Below are positions 32,655 to 41,622 of a stretch of 64,000 nt of DNA, piece after piece (the stretch's first letter is position 1; each line of letters opens with the position of its first letter). This DNA comes from an uncultured Eubacteriales bacterium (GTDB lineage Bacteria; Bacillota; Clostridia; Oscillospirales; Oscillospiraceae): assembly GCA_900079765.1 (NCBI GenBank), contig LT599017.1, positions 3,088,996-3,152,995 on the forward strand. Direction: 5' to 3'. A model generated the notes under the pieces. The model did not search any database, had not been told where the DNA came from, and saw only the letters and a list, made by a program, of their open reading frames with translations. The position numbers were made by a program, and so were the translations under genes.

Positions 32655-33023
32655 TTACTTCTTCTTGTTAGCGACGGTACGCTTCGGGCCCTTGCGGGTA
32701 CGGGCGTTGGTCTTGCTGCGCTGTCCCCGCACGGGCAGGCCCTTGCGGTGCCGCAGGCCGCGGTAGCAGCCGATCTCGGTGAGACGCTTAATGTCCATCG
32801 CCACGTCGCGGCGCAGGTCGCCCTCAACGGAATAACCGTTGGCGATGACCTCGCGCAGCTTCGCCTCGTCGGCGTCGGTCAGGTCTTTCACGCGGGTATC
32901 GGGGTTGATCCCGGCTTCAGCCAGGATTTTGTTGGCGCTGGTGCGCCCAATGCCGTAGATATAGGTGAGACCGATTTCGATTCTCTTATCCTTCGGCAGG
33001 TCAATGCCGGCAATTCTTGCCAT
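32655..33023 (-). CDS. rpsM: 30S ribosomal protein S13
   Basis: 122 residues starting [20 protein letters not shown] and ending in a Lys/Arg-rich tail ([15 protein letters not shown]) that reaches the P-site tRNA. Contains [15 protein letters not shown]. It contacts L5 across the subunit bridge. An AGGAGG site is present and rpmJ precedes it by 17 nt. Confidence 0.99.
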   Translation of the reverse strand: MARIAGIDLPKDKRIEIGLTYIYGIGRTSANKILAEAGINPDTRVKDLTDADEAKLREVIANGYSVEGDLRRDVAMDIKRLTEIGCYRGLRHRKGLPVRGQRSKTNARTRKGPKRTVANKKK

Positions 33024-33040
33024 ATTCTTCAGCGCCTCCT

Positions 33041-33154
33041 TTAACCTTGTCTCTGCTTATGCTTGGGGTTTTCGCAAATGACCATGACTTTGCCCTTGCG
33101 CTTGATGATCTTGCACTTCTCGCACATGGGCTTCACGGACGGTCTTACTTTCAT
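33041..33154 (-). CDS. rpmJ: 50S ribosomal protein L36
   Basis: 37 residues read directly from the sequence: [20 protein letters not shown] and on to a C-terminal [11 protein letters not shown]. The zinc ligands are the CEKC pair, the later Cys and the His: this is the zinc-binding C+ form. The AGGAGG site is 8 nt before the ATG. A 168-nt gap to infA holds three small hairpins but no gene. Confidence 0.97.
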   Translation of the reverse strand: MKVRPSVKPMCEKCKIIKRKGKVMVICENPKHKQRQG

Positions 33155-33322
33155 AATGAAACCTCCTATGAATGCCTAAATGGCCCCGGTGGTCAGCGGG
33201 CAAGGCCCTGTGCCGCCGGTCGTTGCGACGCGGTGAATTCCGCGCCGTTGTTTCTACTATCTGTGGGCGACCGCGAAGGTCATGCCTACGTTTCTTCAGC
33301 GTGCGGGCTCAGAACCCGCCCC

Positions 33323-33541
33323 CTACTTGGAACGCCATGTGATTCTGCCTCGGGTCAGGTCGTAAGGTGACATTTGCACCGTCACCTTGTCGCCGGGCAG
33401 AATCCTAATGAAGTTCATTCTGAGTTTGCCGGAGATGTGTGCCAGGATGATATGCCCGTTGCCGATATCCACATGGAACGTGGTATTGGGCAGAGACTCG
33501 GTCACGATTCCCTCCAGCTCGATCATATCGTCTTTTGCCAA
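33323..33541 (-). CDS. infA: translation initiation factor IF-1
   Basis: 72 residues, an OB fold with [25 protein letters not shown] and [13 protein letters not shown]. It binds the A site of the 30S subunit during initiation. The start is TTG (complement 33539-33541), supported by GGAGG 9 nt upstream and by perfect agreement with the family N-terminus [14 protein letters not shown] start on IF-1 is uncommon and may damp its synthesis. Confidence 0.97.
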   Translation of the reverse strand: MAKDDMIELEGIVTESLPNTTFHVDIGNGHIILAHISGKLRMNFIRILPGDKVTVQMSPYDLTRGRITWRSK

Positions 33542-33547
33542 GCGTGA

Positions 33548-33793
33548 TTACCTCCTTGACCCTAAATCGCGGCTGGCGGCCAGCGCCCGCCGGAGCGCTC
33601 CGTCCCCCGCCGGGGCGGTGGACATACCGGTGAGCTCCACGTGCTTTCTGCGTTTCCGCTTGGGCCGCGCGAGCGTCCGGTGTTTCCCGTCGGCCAGGAG
33701 CAGGAAGTCCCCTTCCGAGTCAGCGACCCAGTAGAGCCATCCCGCGTCGTGCCCGGCCAGTGAGCGCACGATCTGTCCTTTGAGCTGCGCCAT
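33548..33793 (-). CDS. KOW-domain RNA-binding protein
   Basis: 81 residues from the ATG at complement 33791-33793, three bases after the map stop. The first half matches the small KOW/L14e-like family (QIVRSLAGHDAGWLYWVAD, LLLADGKHRTLARPKRKRRKHVE) found between map and infA in clostridial ribosomal operons. The last 25 residues are less conserved and Ala/Arg-rich. Probably rRNA- or ribosome-associated; precise function unknown. Confidence 0.85.
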   Translation of the reverse strand: MAQLKGQIVRSLAGHDAGWLYWVADSEGDFLLLADGKHRTLARPKRKRRKHVELTGMSTAPAGDGALRRALAASRDLGSRR

Positions 33794-33795
33794 GC

Positions 33796-34560
33796 TCAAC
33801 CGTTTTCCAGTGCCGTGAGAATCTCAGGGCCACCGTCTTCCGTGATGAGGATGGAATTTTCATAGTGGGCGGAGAGGCTGCCGTCGGCAGTCTTCACCGT
33901 CCAGCCGTCCTTGAGCACCCGGATGCCGGCGGCACCGGCGTTCACCATTGGCTCCACTGCCAGGGTCATACCCGGCTGGAGCCGGACACCGTGGCCTGCC
34001 GGACCGTAGTTGGGCACCTCGGGCGGCTCGTGGAGCTTGCGCCCCACGCCGTGGCCCACGTATTCCCGCACCAGGCTGCAGCCGTTTGTTTCGGCGTAGA
34101 CCTGAATGGCGTGGGAGATGTCGGACACCCGGCAGCCCGCGCGAGCAAATTCCATGCCCGCCCAAAAGCTCTGCTCGGTGACGGCAATTAGTCTCGCCGC
34201 CTCCTCACTGATATGACCACAGGGGTAGGTACCGGCGCAGTCGCCGTGGTAGCCGTCGATGACAGCCCCCACGTCGACGCTGACGATATCCCCCTCCCGG
34301 AGCGTCCGGTGACCGGGGATGCCGTGGATAATCTCATCGTTCACCGAGAGGCAGGCCGAGCCGGGGAATCCGTTGTAGTTCAGGAAAGAGGGCTTGGCGC
34401 CCTGGCTCTCGATAAATTTACGCACGGCAGTATCTATTTCCAGGGTTGTAACGCCGGGTTTAACCAGTTCTCCCGCCAATTTGCGGGCCGCCGCGGTAAT
34501 CCGCCCGGCGTGGCGCATCAGTTCAATTTCGCGCGGGGATTTGATGGAGATGATTTCCAC
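33796..34560 (-). CDS. map: methionine aminopeptidase, type I
   Basis: 254 residues of the pita-bread fold. Metal ligands appear in VDVGAVIDGYHGDCAGTY (two Asp), GHGVGRKLHEPP (His), and the two Glu in VEPMVN and the C-terminal SAHYENSILI. It removes the start Met from new proteins. The start codon is GTG with GGAGG 8 nt upstream. It lies 3 nt after the adk stop. Confidence 0.98.
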   Translation of the reverse strand: MEIISIKSPREIELMRHAGRITAAARKLAGELVKPGVTTLEIDTAVRKFIESQGAKPSFLNYNGFPGSACLSVNDEIIHGIPGHRTLREGDIVSVDVGAVIDGYHGDCAGTYPCGHISEEAARLIAVTEQSFWAGMEFARAGCRVSDISHAIQVYAETNGCSLVREYVGHGVGRKLHEPPEVPNYGPAGHGVRLQPGMTLAVEPMVNAGAAGIRVLKDGWTVKTADGSLSAHYENSILITEDGGPEILTALENG

Positions 34561-34563
34561 TGT

Positions 34564-35196
34564 TTAGGCCTCCAAAACCTGCTCAATGGCGCGGGTGGTA
34601 TCCTCAATCGTCGGCTGATTATCTACGGTCCTCAGAAGGCCCCGGCCCTTATAGAAGGCCTTAAGGGGCTCGGTCTGGGCATGGAAAATAGTCAGACGGT
34701 TGTGCACTTTTTCCTGAGAGTCGTCGGTGCGCTGGATTACCTCGCTGCCGCATTGATCGCAGACGCCCTCCTGCTTGGGGGGCTTATTTACCATATGGTA
34801 GGTGGCCCCGCAGGTGAGGCAGACCCGCCGCCCGGTCATCCGCCGCTCGATCTCCTCGTCGGAGACCTCCAGGGAGAGGACTGCGTCGATCACGACGCCG
34901 TCCCGCTCCATGCTCTCGGCCTGGTTGATGGTGCGGGGCACTCCGTCCAGAATGTAGCCATTTGCGCAGTCGCTCTGCTTGAGCCGCTCCTCCATGATAC
35001 CGAGGATAATCTCATCGGGGACAAGCTTTCCCTCATCCAGGAAATTTTTGACCTCGCAGCCCAGAGGGGTGCCGTCTTTTACTGCGGCGCGCAGGATGTT
35101 TCCGGTGGAGATGGTGGGGATGCCGTACCGCTTACTGAGGATATCGGCCTGGGTGCCCTTGCCGGCACCCGGCGCGCCCAACAGAATGAGTTTCAT
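34564..35196 (-). CDS. adk: adenylate kinase
   Basis: 210 residues. P-loop GAPGAGKGTQA at the N-terminus, NMP-binding core, and a LID with the four-cysteine zinc form (CLTCGATYHMV, then CDQC). Interconverts ATP, AMP and ADP. The zinc LID is typical of Gram-positive enzymes. It follows secY by 22 nt, the conserved secY-adk-map order. Confidence 0.98.
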   Translation of the reverse strand: MKLILLGAPGAGKGTQADILSKRYGIPTISTGNILRAAVKDGTPLGCEVKNFLDEGKLVPDEIILGIMEERLKQSDCANGYILDGVPRTINQAESMERDGVVIDAVLSLEVSDEEIERRMTGRRVCLTCGATYHMVNKPPKQEGVCDQCGSEVIQRTDDSQEKVHNRLTIFHAQTEPLKAFYKGRGLLRTVDNQPTIEDTTRAIEQVLEA

Positions 35197-35218
35197 TCTC
35201 CAGCCACCACACTTCCCA

Positions 35219-36580
35219 TTATTCCAGGAAGCCCTTGTAATGCCGCATGAGCATCTGGGCCTCCAGAGCCTTTACCGTCTCCAGCGCAACGCCCACCACG
35301 ATGATGACCGAGGTGCCACCCACCGAGAGGCTCTTGCCCATCGTGGACACGCTGGCGAAGTTGATGATGTTGGCGGTAATGATAGGCAACAGGGCGATGA
35401 CGGCCAGATAAATGGCGCCGAACAGCGTGATCTTGTTGAGCACCTTGTGGATAAAGTCGGCGGTGGGCTTGCCCGGGCGGAAACCAGGGACGAAACCGCC
35501 GTTCTTCTTCAGGTTGTTGGCCACCTCGATGGGGTTAAACTGCATGGTGGCATAGAAGAAACTAAAGCCCAAGATCAGCAGGAAGTAAATCACCGCGTAG
35601 AGCAGGCCGTTGGCGTCGAACACCTTCATAAAGGTGGACTCACTGCCGCCGGGGATAAAGCCCGCGATGGTAGCAGGCAGACTGGCGATGGCCTGGGCGA
35701 AGATGATGGGCATAACGCCCGACATATTCACCTTCATGGGGATGTGGCTGGACTGGCCGCCGTACATCTTCCGGCCCACCACGCGCTTGGCGTACTGGAC
35801 GGGGATGCGGCGCTCGGAGTCGTTAATGAAGACGATGAAAATGACCAAGGCCAGCATGCCGATAACCACCAGAGGAATGATCGCGGGGTGGACGATGCTG
35901 TTCTGGAACGCCTCACCGTTATTCATCGCCGCGATCTCCTCAGTCGTGAGGTGCATGGCCCAGCGCTGCACGCCGGTATACATGCTGGAGATCATGTGGG
36001 GGATGCGGGAGACGATACCGGCGAACAGGATAACGGAGATACCGTTGCCGATACCAAATTCGGTAATCTGCTCGCCCAGCCACATCACGAAAGCGGAGCC
36101 CGCCGTGAAGGACATGACGATGATGATGCCCGCAAGCCAGAGGGGCGTGCCGCTCAGCTTGAGGAGACCATAGTAGTTGATGAGGGAGAAATAGCCAAAA
36201 CCCTGCAGGAGGGCAATGCCCACGGTGACATAGCGGGTGATGGCGGCCAGTTTCCTGCGTCCCTCTTCGCCGCCATCCTTCTGAAGGCGCTCCAGAGCGG
36301 GGATGGCCACGGTGAGGAGCTGCACGATGATGGAGCTGTTGATATAGGGCTGCACGCCCAGGGCGAAGACGGCCGCCATGGAGAAGGCGGTGCCGTTCAT
36401 GGCGCCCATCAGGCTGAAGATGCCGCCCAGGTTATCCAGGGCCGTGCCCAGCGCATCCGTGTCCACGAAAGGCACGGGGACTGCGGAGCCCAGGCGGAAG
36501 ATGAGGAGCCCGAAGATGGTGAACAGGATCTTCTTGCGAAGCTCTGGGACCTTCCATGCGTTACGGATGGTCTGTATCAC
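35219..36580 (-). CDS. secY: preprotein translocase subunit SecY
   Basis: 453 residues with ten transmembrane helices; the channel of the Sec translocon. The start is the GTG at complement 36578-36580 (MIQTIRNAWKVPELRKK), one base after the rplO stop with GAGGTGG upstream; a longer frame with 24 extra residues overlaps rplO and is rejected. The loop with IRIPVQYAKR (here RRIPVQYAKRVVG) and the LNKITLFGAIYLA segment are typical. Confidence 0.98.
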   Translation of the reverse strand: MIQTIRNAWKVPELRKKILFTIFGLLIFRLGSAVPVPFVDTDALGTALDNLGGIFSLMGAMNGTAFSMAAVFALGVQPYINSSIIVQLLTVAIPALERLQKDGGEEGRRKLAAITRYVTVGIALLQGFGYFSLINYYGLLKLSGTPLWLAGIIIVMSFTAGSAFVMWLGEQITEFGIGNGISVILFAGIVSRIPHMISSMYTGVQRWAMHLTTEEIAAMNNGEAFQNSIVHPAIIPLVVIGMLALVIFIVFINDSERRIPVQYAKRVVGRKMYGGQSSHIPMKVNMSGVMPIIFAQAIASLPATIAGFIPGGSESTFMKVFDANGLLYAVIYFLLILGFSFFYATMQFNPIEVANNLKKNGGFVPGFRPGKPTADFIHKVLNKITLFGAIYLAVIALLPIITANIINFASVSTMGKSLSVGGTSVIIVVGVALETVKALEAQMLMRHYKGFLE

Positions 36581-36581
36581 C

Positions 36582-37022
36582 TTAGACCACCTCTGCCTTC
36601 CCGCCTGCCTTTTCGATCTTCTCCTTGGCAGTGGCAGAGAAAGCGGAGGCACGGACGGTGAGCTTCTTAGAGATCTCGCCGTTGCCGAGCACCTTCACGC
36701 CGTACTCACACTTGGAGAGGATACCCTTTTCCAGCAGGTCGCAAACGTTGACGGTGGCTCCATCTTCAAATTTATTCAGGGAAGTGAGGTTGATGACCTC
36801 CAGGGGCTTTGCGAAGATGTTGTTAAAACCGCGCTTAGGGATGCGGCGGGCCAGAGGCATCTGGCCGCCTTCGAAACCGGCGCGGACGCCGCCGCCGGAG
36901 CGGGCCCACTGGCCCTTGCTGCCGCGGCCGGCGGTCTTGCCGTTGCCGGAGCCGTTCCCGCGGCCCTTGCGCTTGCCCACATGTGTGGAGCCCTCAGCGG
37001 GGGAGAGTTCATGCAGATTCAT
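36582..37022 (-). CDS. rplO: 50S ribosomal protein L15
   Basis: 146 residues. The glycine-rich N-terminal extension ([20 protein letters not shown]) threads into 23S rRNA, and [18 protein letters not shown] is the family signature. Its stop lies one base before the secY GTG, so translation is coupled. Confidence 0.99.
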   Translation of the reverse strand: MNLHELSPAEGSTHVGKRKGRGNGSGNGKTAGRGSKGQWARSGGGVRAGFEGGQMPLARRIPKRGFNNIFAKPLEVINLTSLNKFEDGATVNVCDLLEKGILSKCEYGVKVLGNGEISKKLTVRASAFSATAKEKIEKAGGKAEVV

Positions 37023-37036
37023 TGACGCGCACCTCC

Positions 37037-37219
37037 TTACTTTTCCTCGGTAACCTGGAGCAGGTAGCCGATGTGGGCGATCTTGCCCCGGGTAGCCTCG
37101 TTGTCGGGCTGTACGGTCGTATCACCGATCTTACGGAGCCCCAAAGCCTCGGCAGTCGCCTTATGCTTGGCGATGCGGCCGTTCAGGCTCTTAACCAGCT
37201 TGAGATTGATTGTGGCCAT
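37037..37219 (-). CDS. rpmD: 50S ribosomal protein L30
   Basis: 60 residues of the ferredoxin-like L30 fold: [26 protein letters not shown], then [12 protein letters not shown]. It sits between rpsE and rplO as in most Firmicutes. An AAGGAGG site precedes the ATG. Confidence 0.98.
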   Translation of the reverse strand: MATINLKLVKSLNGRIAKHKATAEALGLRKIGDTTVQPDNEATRGKIAHIGYLLQVTEEK

Positions 37220-37233
37220 TGCTTTGAACCTCC

Positions 37234-37734
37234 TTAACCTACGATTTCTTCCACGCTCTTTCCACGGATACGGGCCACTTCCTCAGGACCACGGAGGCTT
37301 TTGAGCCCCTCGAAGGTCGCGGAGACCACGTTCTGGGAGTTGTTAGAGCGCAGGCACTTGGCGCGGATGTCGCGGATACCCGCGGCCTCCATGACGGCAC
37401 GGACGGGGCCGCCGGCGATGATGCCGGTACCGGGGGCGGCGGGCTTGAGCAGCACGCGGCCGGCGCCGAACTCACCAATGGTCTCATGGGGAATGGTGGT
37501 GCCGGAAAGGCTGATGGTGACCATGTGTTTCTTGGCATCCTCAATACCCTTGCGGATAGCCTCGGGCACCTCGGCAGCCTTACCCAGGCCAAAGCCGATG
37601 CGGCCCTTGCCGTCGCCCACTACCATGAGAGCGGCAAACTTGAAGATACGGCCGCCCTTGACGGTCTTGGAAACCCGGTTCAGGGAAACGAGCTTCTCCA
37701 TATACTCGCTGGGTTCTTTCTCAAATCTAGCCAT
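37234..37734 (-). CDS. rpsE: 30S ribosomal protein S5
   Basis: 166 residues. The N-terminal double-stranded-RNA-binding part has [21 protein letters not shown], and the C-terminal part has [19 protein letters not shown]. It shapes the mRNA entry tunnel and decoding accuracy. Starts 18 nt after rplR. Confidence 0.99.
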   Translation of the reverse strand: MARFEKEPSEYMEKLVSLNRVSKTVKGGRIFKFAALMVVGDGKGRIGFGLGKAAEVPEAIRKGIEDAKKHMVTISLSGTTIPHETIGEFGAGRVLLKPAAPGTGIIAGGPVRAVMEAAGIRDIRAKCLRSNNSQNVVSATFEGLKSLRGPEEVARIRGKSVEEIVG

Positions 37735-37752
37735 TATTCGTTTCCTCCTCCC

Positions 37753-38112
37753 TTAGAATTCCAGGCCGCCCTCGCGGGCGCCCTCGGCCAGCGCCTGGAC
37801 GCGGCCGTGGTACAGGTAACCGCCGCGGTCAAACACGACCGTGTCGATGCCCTTGGCCTTGGCGCGCTCAGCGATCATCTGGCCGACCTTCTTGGCGGCT
37901 TCGATGTTGCTGCCGGCACCCTCAAAGCCCTTCTCCAGGGAGGACGCAGAGGCCAGGGTCTTGCCCACGGTGTCGTCGATGACCTGAGCATAAATGTTGG
38001 TCTCGCTGCGGAACACGTTCAGGCGAGGATGCTCGGGCGTGCCGGCGATCTTGCCGCGCACTCTCTTATGGCGCTTAAGCCGCTGAGCCTTGGTATCGGG
38101 TCTTTTGATCAT
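37753..38112 (-). CDS. rplR: 50S ribosomal protein L18
   Basis: 119 residues. It carries 5S rRNA into the central protuberance together with L5. [20 protein letters not shown] and the C-terminal [25 protein letters not shown] are conserved. An AGGAGG site precedes the ATG and rplF ends 14 nt upstream. Confidence 0.99.
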   Translation of the reverse strand: MIKRPDTKAQRLKRHKRVRGKIAGTPEHPRLNVFRSETNIYAQVIDDTVGKTLASASSLEKGFEGAGSNIEAAKKVGQMIAERAKAKGIDTVVFDRGGYLYHGRVQALAEGAREGGLEF

Positions 38113-38126
38113 TGTGGCACACCTCC

Positions 38127-38675
38127 TTATTTCTTCTTGACGCCGGTCTTGCCTTCCTTGCGGCGGATGACCTCGTCAGAATATTTGATACCCTTGCCCT
38201 TATAAGGCTCAGGCGGACGTTTCTCTCTAACCTCGGCGGCAAACTGACCGACCTTCTGCTTGTCGGCGCCGCTGATGACGATCTTGTTGGGGGTGGGCAC
38301 GTCGATGGTGATGCCCTCGGGCTCCACCACAGTAACCTGATGGGAGTAGCCGATGTTCATGACCAGCTTTTTGTCCTCCTTGGCCACACGGTAGCCGACG
38401 CCGTTCACATCCAGCTCTTTCTTAAAGCCGGTGGATACACCCACCACCATGTTGTTAAGCAGGGTGCGGGTGAGGCCGTGAAGGCTCCGGTTCTCCTTGA
38501 GGTCGTTGGGGCGCTTGACGTGGATAACGCTGCCCTCCTGCTCAAAGCTTATGGCGCTATGGAGCTGCTGGATCAGAGTGCCCTTGGGCCCCTTGACGGT
38601 GGCCAGATTATTTTCGTCGATCTTCACTTCCACACCGGCGGGGAGCTCGATCGGCATTCTTCCGATTCTAGACAT
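38127..38675 (-). CDS. rplF: 50S ribosomal protein L6
   Basis: 182 residues starting [17 protein letters not shown], with two similar alpha/beta domains and the C-terminal [14 protein letters not shown] motif next to the sarcin-ricin loop. Normal length; lies 15 nt after rpsH. Confidence 0.99.
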   Translation of the reverse strand: MSRIGRMPIELPAGVEVKIDENNLATVKGPKGTLIQQLHSAISFEQEGSVIHVKRPNDLKENRSLHGLTRTLLNNMVVGVSTGFKKELDVNGVGYRVAKEDKKLVMNIGYSHQVTVVEPEGITIDVPTPNKIVISGADKQKVGQFAAEVREKRPPEPYKGKGIKYSDEVIRRKEGKTGVKKK

Positions 38676-38690
38676 GTTCGATGCTCCTCC

Positions 38691-39092
38691 TTACCAAATG
38701 AATGCAAGGACTTCGCCGCCGACATGGGCCTCGCGGGCCTTCTTGTCGGTCATGACGCCCTTGGAAGTAGAGATGATGGCAATGCCCAGGCCCTTGAGGA
38801 CGCGGGGCAGCTCTTCGGCGCCCGCGTACATACGCAGGCCGGGCTTGGAGACGCGGCGCAGACCGGAGATGGCCTTCTCCTTGCCGGGCATGAGGTACTT
38901 CAGGGTGATACGGATGACGCCCTGGGTACCGTCGTCAATGAGCTGAAAGCTCTTGATATAGCCTTCATCAAGAAGAATCTGCGCGATGGACTTCTTCATG
39001 TTGGACGCGGGGACGTCCACGGAGTCATGCTTGGCAGTGCTGGCGTTGCGGATACGGGTGAGCATATCGGCAACGGGGTCAGTGATGTGCAT
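38691..39092 (-). CDS. rpsH: 30S ribosomal protein S8
   Basis: 133 residues with [13 protein letters not shown] at the start and the C-terminal [31 protein letters not shown] that binds 16S helix 21. In many bacteria S8 is the repressor of the spc operon. The 129-nt gap before it, after rpsN, contains a small hairpin (about 39117-39134) but no gene. Confidence 0.99.
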   Translation of the reverse strand: MHITDPVADMLTRIRNASTAKHDSVDVPASNMKKSIAQILLDEGYIKSFQLIDDGTQGVIRITLKYLMPGKEKAISGLRRVSKPGLRMYAGAEELPRVLKGLGIAIISTSKGVMTDKKAREAHVGGEVLAFIW

Positions 39093-39221
39093 GAGTGTTA
39101 CCTCCTATTTAGAGTTACAGACTTGAGGTCTGTTTCAGCGGAAGGTATCGAAATTTGCTGTTCCGACCTATTGACCGCCGGCTAGGGGAATATTCAAAAC
39201 CGCGGGGAGGCGGGCTGGAAA

Positions 39222-39407
39222 TTACCAGCTCGCCTTTTTAACCCCGGGGATCTGACCTTTGTACGCGAGCTCGCGGAAACAGATACGGCAGATGCCGTAG
39301 TCGCGCAGGTAGGCGTGGGGACGGCCGCAGATCTTGCACCGGTTATAACGGCGGGTGGAGAACTTGGGCTCGGCCTGCTGCTTTAAGATCATAGACTTCT
39401 TAGCCAT
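39222..39407 (-). CDS. rpsN: 30S ribosomal protein S14, zinc type
   Basis: 61 residues, the short S14 type Z with [20 protein letters not shown] (two CxxC pairs binding zinc) and [17 protein letters not shown] at the end. Only the zinc-dependent copy is in the window. Confidence 0.99.
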   Translation of the reverse strand: MAKKSMILKQQAEPKFSTRRYNRCKICGRPHAYLRDYGICRICFRELAYKGQIPGVKKASW

Positions 39408-39422
39408 TTTTCATTCTCCTCC

Positions 39423-39980
39423 TTATTTGCCGGTGAAGGGAGCGCCGATCAGACTCAGGAGCTCCTTCGCCTCTTCGTCGGAATGGGCGGTGGTGCAGAT
39501 GACCACGTCCAAGCCGCGGATCTTGTCGATCTTATCGTACTCGATCTCGGGGAAAATGAGCTGCTCCTTCAGGCCCAAAGCGTAGTTGCCGCGGCCGTCG
39601 AACGCGTTGGGGTTAATACCGCGGAAGTCACGGACGCGGGGCAGGGCCACGTTAAAGAGACGGTCCAGGAACTCCCACATCTTGTCGCCGCGGAGGGTGA
39701 CCTTCGCGCCGATGGGCATGCCCTCACGGAGCTTGAAGTTAGCAACGCTCTTCTTCGCCTTGGTGATGATGGCCTTCTGGCCGGTGATCTTGGTCAGATC
39801 GCCCACGACGGCCTCCAGGACCTTCGCGTTGTCCCTGGCCTCGCCGCAGCCGCAGTTGACCACGATCTTGTCCATGCGGGGGATCTGCATGGAGCTCTTG
39901 TAGCCGAACTTCTGCATGAGAGCAGGAGCGACTTCGGCCTGATACTTCGCCTTCAGGTTGGGGGTCTTCTTATCAGCCAT
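39423..39980 (-). CDS. rplE: 50S ribosomal protein L5
   Basis: 185 residues. It binds 5S rRNA and contacts the P-site t[42 protein letters not shown] and the C-terminal [13 protein letters not shown] are standard. Its upstream neighbour is rplX, 17 nt away. Confidence 0.99.
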   Translation of the reverse strand: MADKKTPNLKAKYQAEVAPALMQKFGYKSSMQIPRMDKIVVNCGCGEARDNAKVLEAVVGDLTKITGQKAIITKAKKSVANFKLREGMPIGAKVTLRGDKMWEFLDRLFNVALPRVRDFRGINPNAFDGRGNYALGLKEQLIFPEIEYDKIDKIRGLDVVICTTAHSDEEAKELLSLIGAPFTGK

Positions 39981-39997
39981 GATTTACTCCTCCTCTC

Positions 39998-40315
39998 TTA
40001 GATCTCGGCGCCGCACTTCTTGCAGACGGCGACCTTCTTCCCGTCGGCCAACAGCTTGTGGGCCGGGCGGGTGGGCTTATTGCACTTGGGGCAAACGCGC
40101 ATGACCTTGCAGGCATAGATGGGGGCTTCCTTCTTGATGATGCCGCCCTCGTCGCCCTGCTGGCGGGGCTTAGTGTGGCGGGAGACCACGTTGACCTTCT
40201 CCACGACCACCTTGCCCTCCTTAGGGAGGACGGTCTCGACCTTGCCCTGCTTGCCCTTGTCCTTACCGGACAGGACGATAACGGTATCGCCCTTCTTAAT
40301 GCTCATCTTGTTCAT
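39998..40315 (-). CDS. rplX: 50S ribosomal protein L24
   Basis: 105 residues with a KOW motif ([20 protein letters not shown]). The C-terminal half has [10 protein letters not shown] and CKKCGAEI, a zinc-ribbon-like four-cysteine pattern. The GGTAGGAG site fits the first of two nearby ATGs (MNKMSIKK). Confidence 0.98.
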   Translation of the reverse strand: MNKMSIKKGDTVIVLSGKDKGKQGKVETVLPKEGKVVVEKVNVVSRHTKPRQQGDEGGIIKKEAPIYACKVMRVCPKCNKPTRPAHKLLADGKKVAVCKKCGAEI

Positions 40316-40331
40316 GTTTTCTCCTACCCCC

Positions 40332-40700
40332 TTACAGCACTTCGGGAGCCAGGGACAGGATCTTCATATAATCCTTGTCGCGCAGCTCACGGGCCACGGG
40401 CCCAAAGATACGGGTCCCACGGGGATTCTTGTCGTCCTTGATGAGAACGGCGGCGTTCTCATCAAAGCGAACATAGCTGCCGTCCGCGCGGCGCACGCCG
40501 AACGCGGTACGGACGATGACGGCCTTGACAACGTCGCCCTTTTTGACCTGGCCGCCGGGCTGGGCCTTACGGACAGAGGCCACGATGACGTCGCCGATGT
40601 TGCCGTACTTGCGCTTAGAGCCGCCCAGGACACGGATGGTCTTAATCTCCTTGGCGCCGGTGTTGTCGGCAACCTTGAGATATGTTTCCTGCTGAATCAT
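40332..40700 (-). CDS. rplN: 50S ribosomal protein L14
   Basis: 122 residues, [19 protein letters not shown] at the start and [28 protein letters not shown] at the end. L14 forms bridges to the small subunit and is the binding site of the silencing factor RsfS. Normal length. Confidence 0.99.
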   Translation of the reverse strand: MIQQETYLKVADNTGAKEIKTIRVLGGSKRKYGNIGDVIVASVRKAQPGGQVKKGDVVKAVIVRTAFGVRRADGSYVRFDENAAVLIKDDKNPRGTRIFGPVARELRDKDYMKILSLAPEVL

Positions 40701-40712
40701 TCCGGCACCTCC

Positions 40713-40973
40713 TTACTTCGCTTTTTCAATAATTTCGACCACGCGCCAACGCTTGTCCTTGGACAGGGGGCGGGTCTCCATGACCTTCACGCGGTCGCCG
40801 ATGCCGCACTCGTTGAGCTCATCGTGGGCTTTCAGCTTATAGGTCCGCTTGACGATCTTCTTGTACAGAGGGTGGGCCACACGGTCGGCGATGGCCACCA
40901 CCACGGTCTTATCCATCTTATCGGAGACAACCAGGCCGACTCTGGTCTTGCGGGAAGAAGTTCTGCTTTCCAT
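40713..40973 (-). CDS. rpsQ: 30S ribosomal protein S17
   Basis: 86 residues, an OB fold with [18 protein letters not shown] and the later [23 protein letters not shown]. It binds 16S rRNA early in assembly. An AGGAGG-type site precedes the ATG. Confidence 0.99.
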   Translation of the reverse strand: MESRTSSRKTRVGLVVSDKMDKTVVVAIADRVAHPLYKKIVKRTYKLKAHDELNECGIGDRVKVMETRPLSKDKRWRVVEIIEKAK

Positions 40974-40987
40974 TTCTCAGTTCCTCC

Positions 40988-41191
40988 TTATCGGCCTGCG
41001 AGCTGCTGCTCACGGATCATAGTCTTGACGCGGGCGATGTCTTTCTTGACCTCGGCAATCTTGATGGGGTTGTCGAGCTGGTTGGTGGCGTGCTGAAGAC
41101 GGAGCTGGAAAAGGTCCTTCTTCAGGTCGCCCAGCTTGCTCTCAAGCTCAGCGGCGGAGAGCTTGCGGATCTCACTTGCTTTCATCTTCAT
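40988..41191 (-). CDS. rpmC: 50S ribosomal protein L29
   Basis: 67 residues, a two-helix hairpin: [29 protein letters not shown], then [12 protein letters not shown]. Lies at the tunnel exit and helps dock trigger factor. Its start overlaps the rplP stop (ATGA). Confidence 0.98.
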   Translation of the reverse strand: MKMKASEIRKLSAAELESKLGDLKKDLFQLRLQHATNQLDNPIKIAEVKKDIARVKTMIREQQLAGR

Positions 41192-41622
41192 TCACCACCA
41201 TTCTCGGTCTCGGCGGTCTCCTTCGCCACAATCTTGCACTTCACAGGCAGCTTGTGGGAGGCGAGACGCAGAGCTTCTTTCGCGATCTCCTCGGAGACTC
41301 CGGCGATCTCGAACATGACTCGGCCGGGTTTGACCACGGCCACCCAGTACTCGGGGGAGCCCTTACCGGAGCCCATGCGGGTCTCGGCGGGCTTCTCGGT
41401 GACGGGTTTGTCGGGGAAGATCTTGATCCAAACCTGACCGCCGCGCTTGGTGTAGCGGGTCATGGCGATACGGGCGGCCTCGATCTGGTTGCTGGTGATC
41501 CAGCAGGGCTCGGTGGCCTGGAGGCCATACTCGCCGTAGGTAACTGTGTTACCGCGGGAAGCCTTGCCCTTCATACGACCGCGGTGGACGCGGCGATATT
41601 TTACTCTCTTAGGCAGCAGCAT
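41188..41622 (-). CDS. rplP: 50S ribosomal protein L16
   Basis: 144 residues with [21 protein letters not shown] and [24 protein letters not shown]. It positions the A-site tRNA and completes the large subunit. Its ATG overlaps the rpsC stop (TAATG), which makes its translation depend on ribosomes finishing S3, a point of interest given the broken rpsC frame. Confidence 0.99.
   Translation of the reverse strand: MLLPKRVKYRRVHRGRMKGKASRGNTVTYGEYGLQATEPCWITSNQIEAARIAMTRYTKRGGQVWIKIFPDKPVTEKPAETRMGSGKGSPEYWVAVVKPGRVMFEIAGVSEEIAKEALRLASHKLPVKCKIVAKETAETENGGE

Noticed and set aside
34979..36661. 560-codon plus-strand frame opposite adk and secY
   Set aside because: Antisense shadow of a hydrophobic protein; composition (His, Asp, Glu, Gln) is what the complement of secY codons gives.
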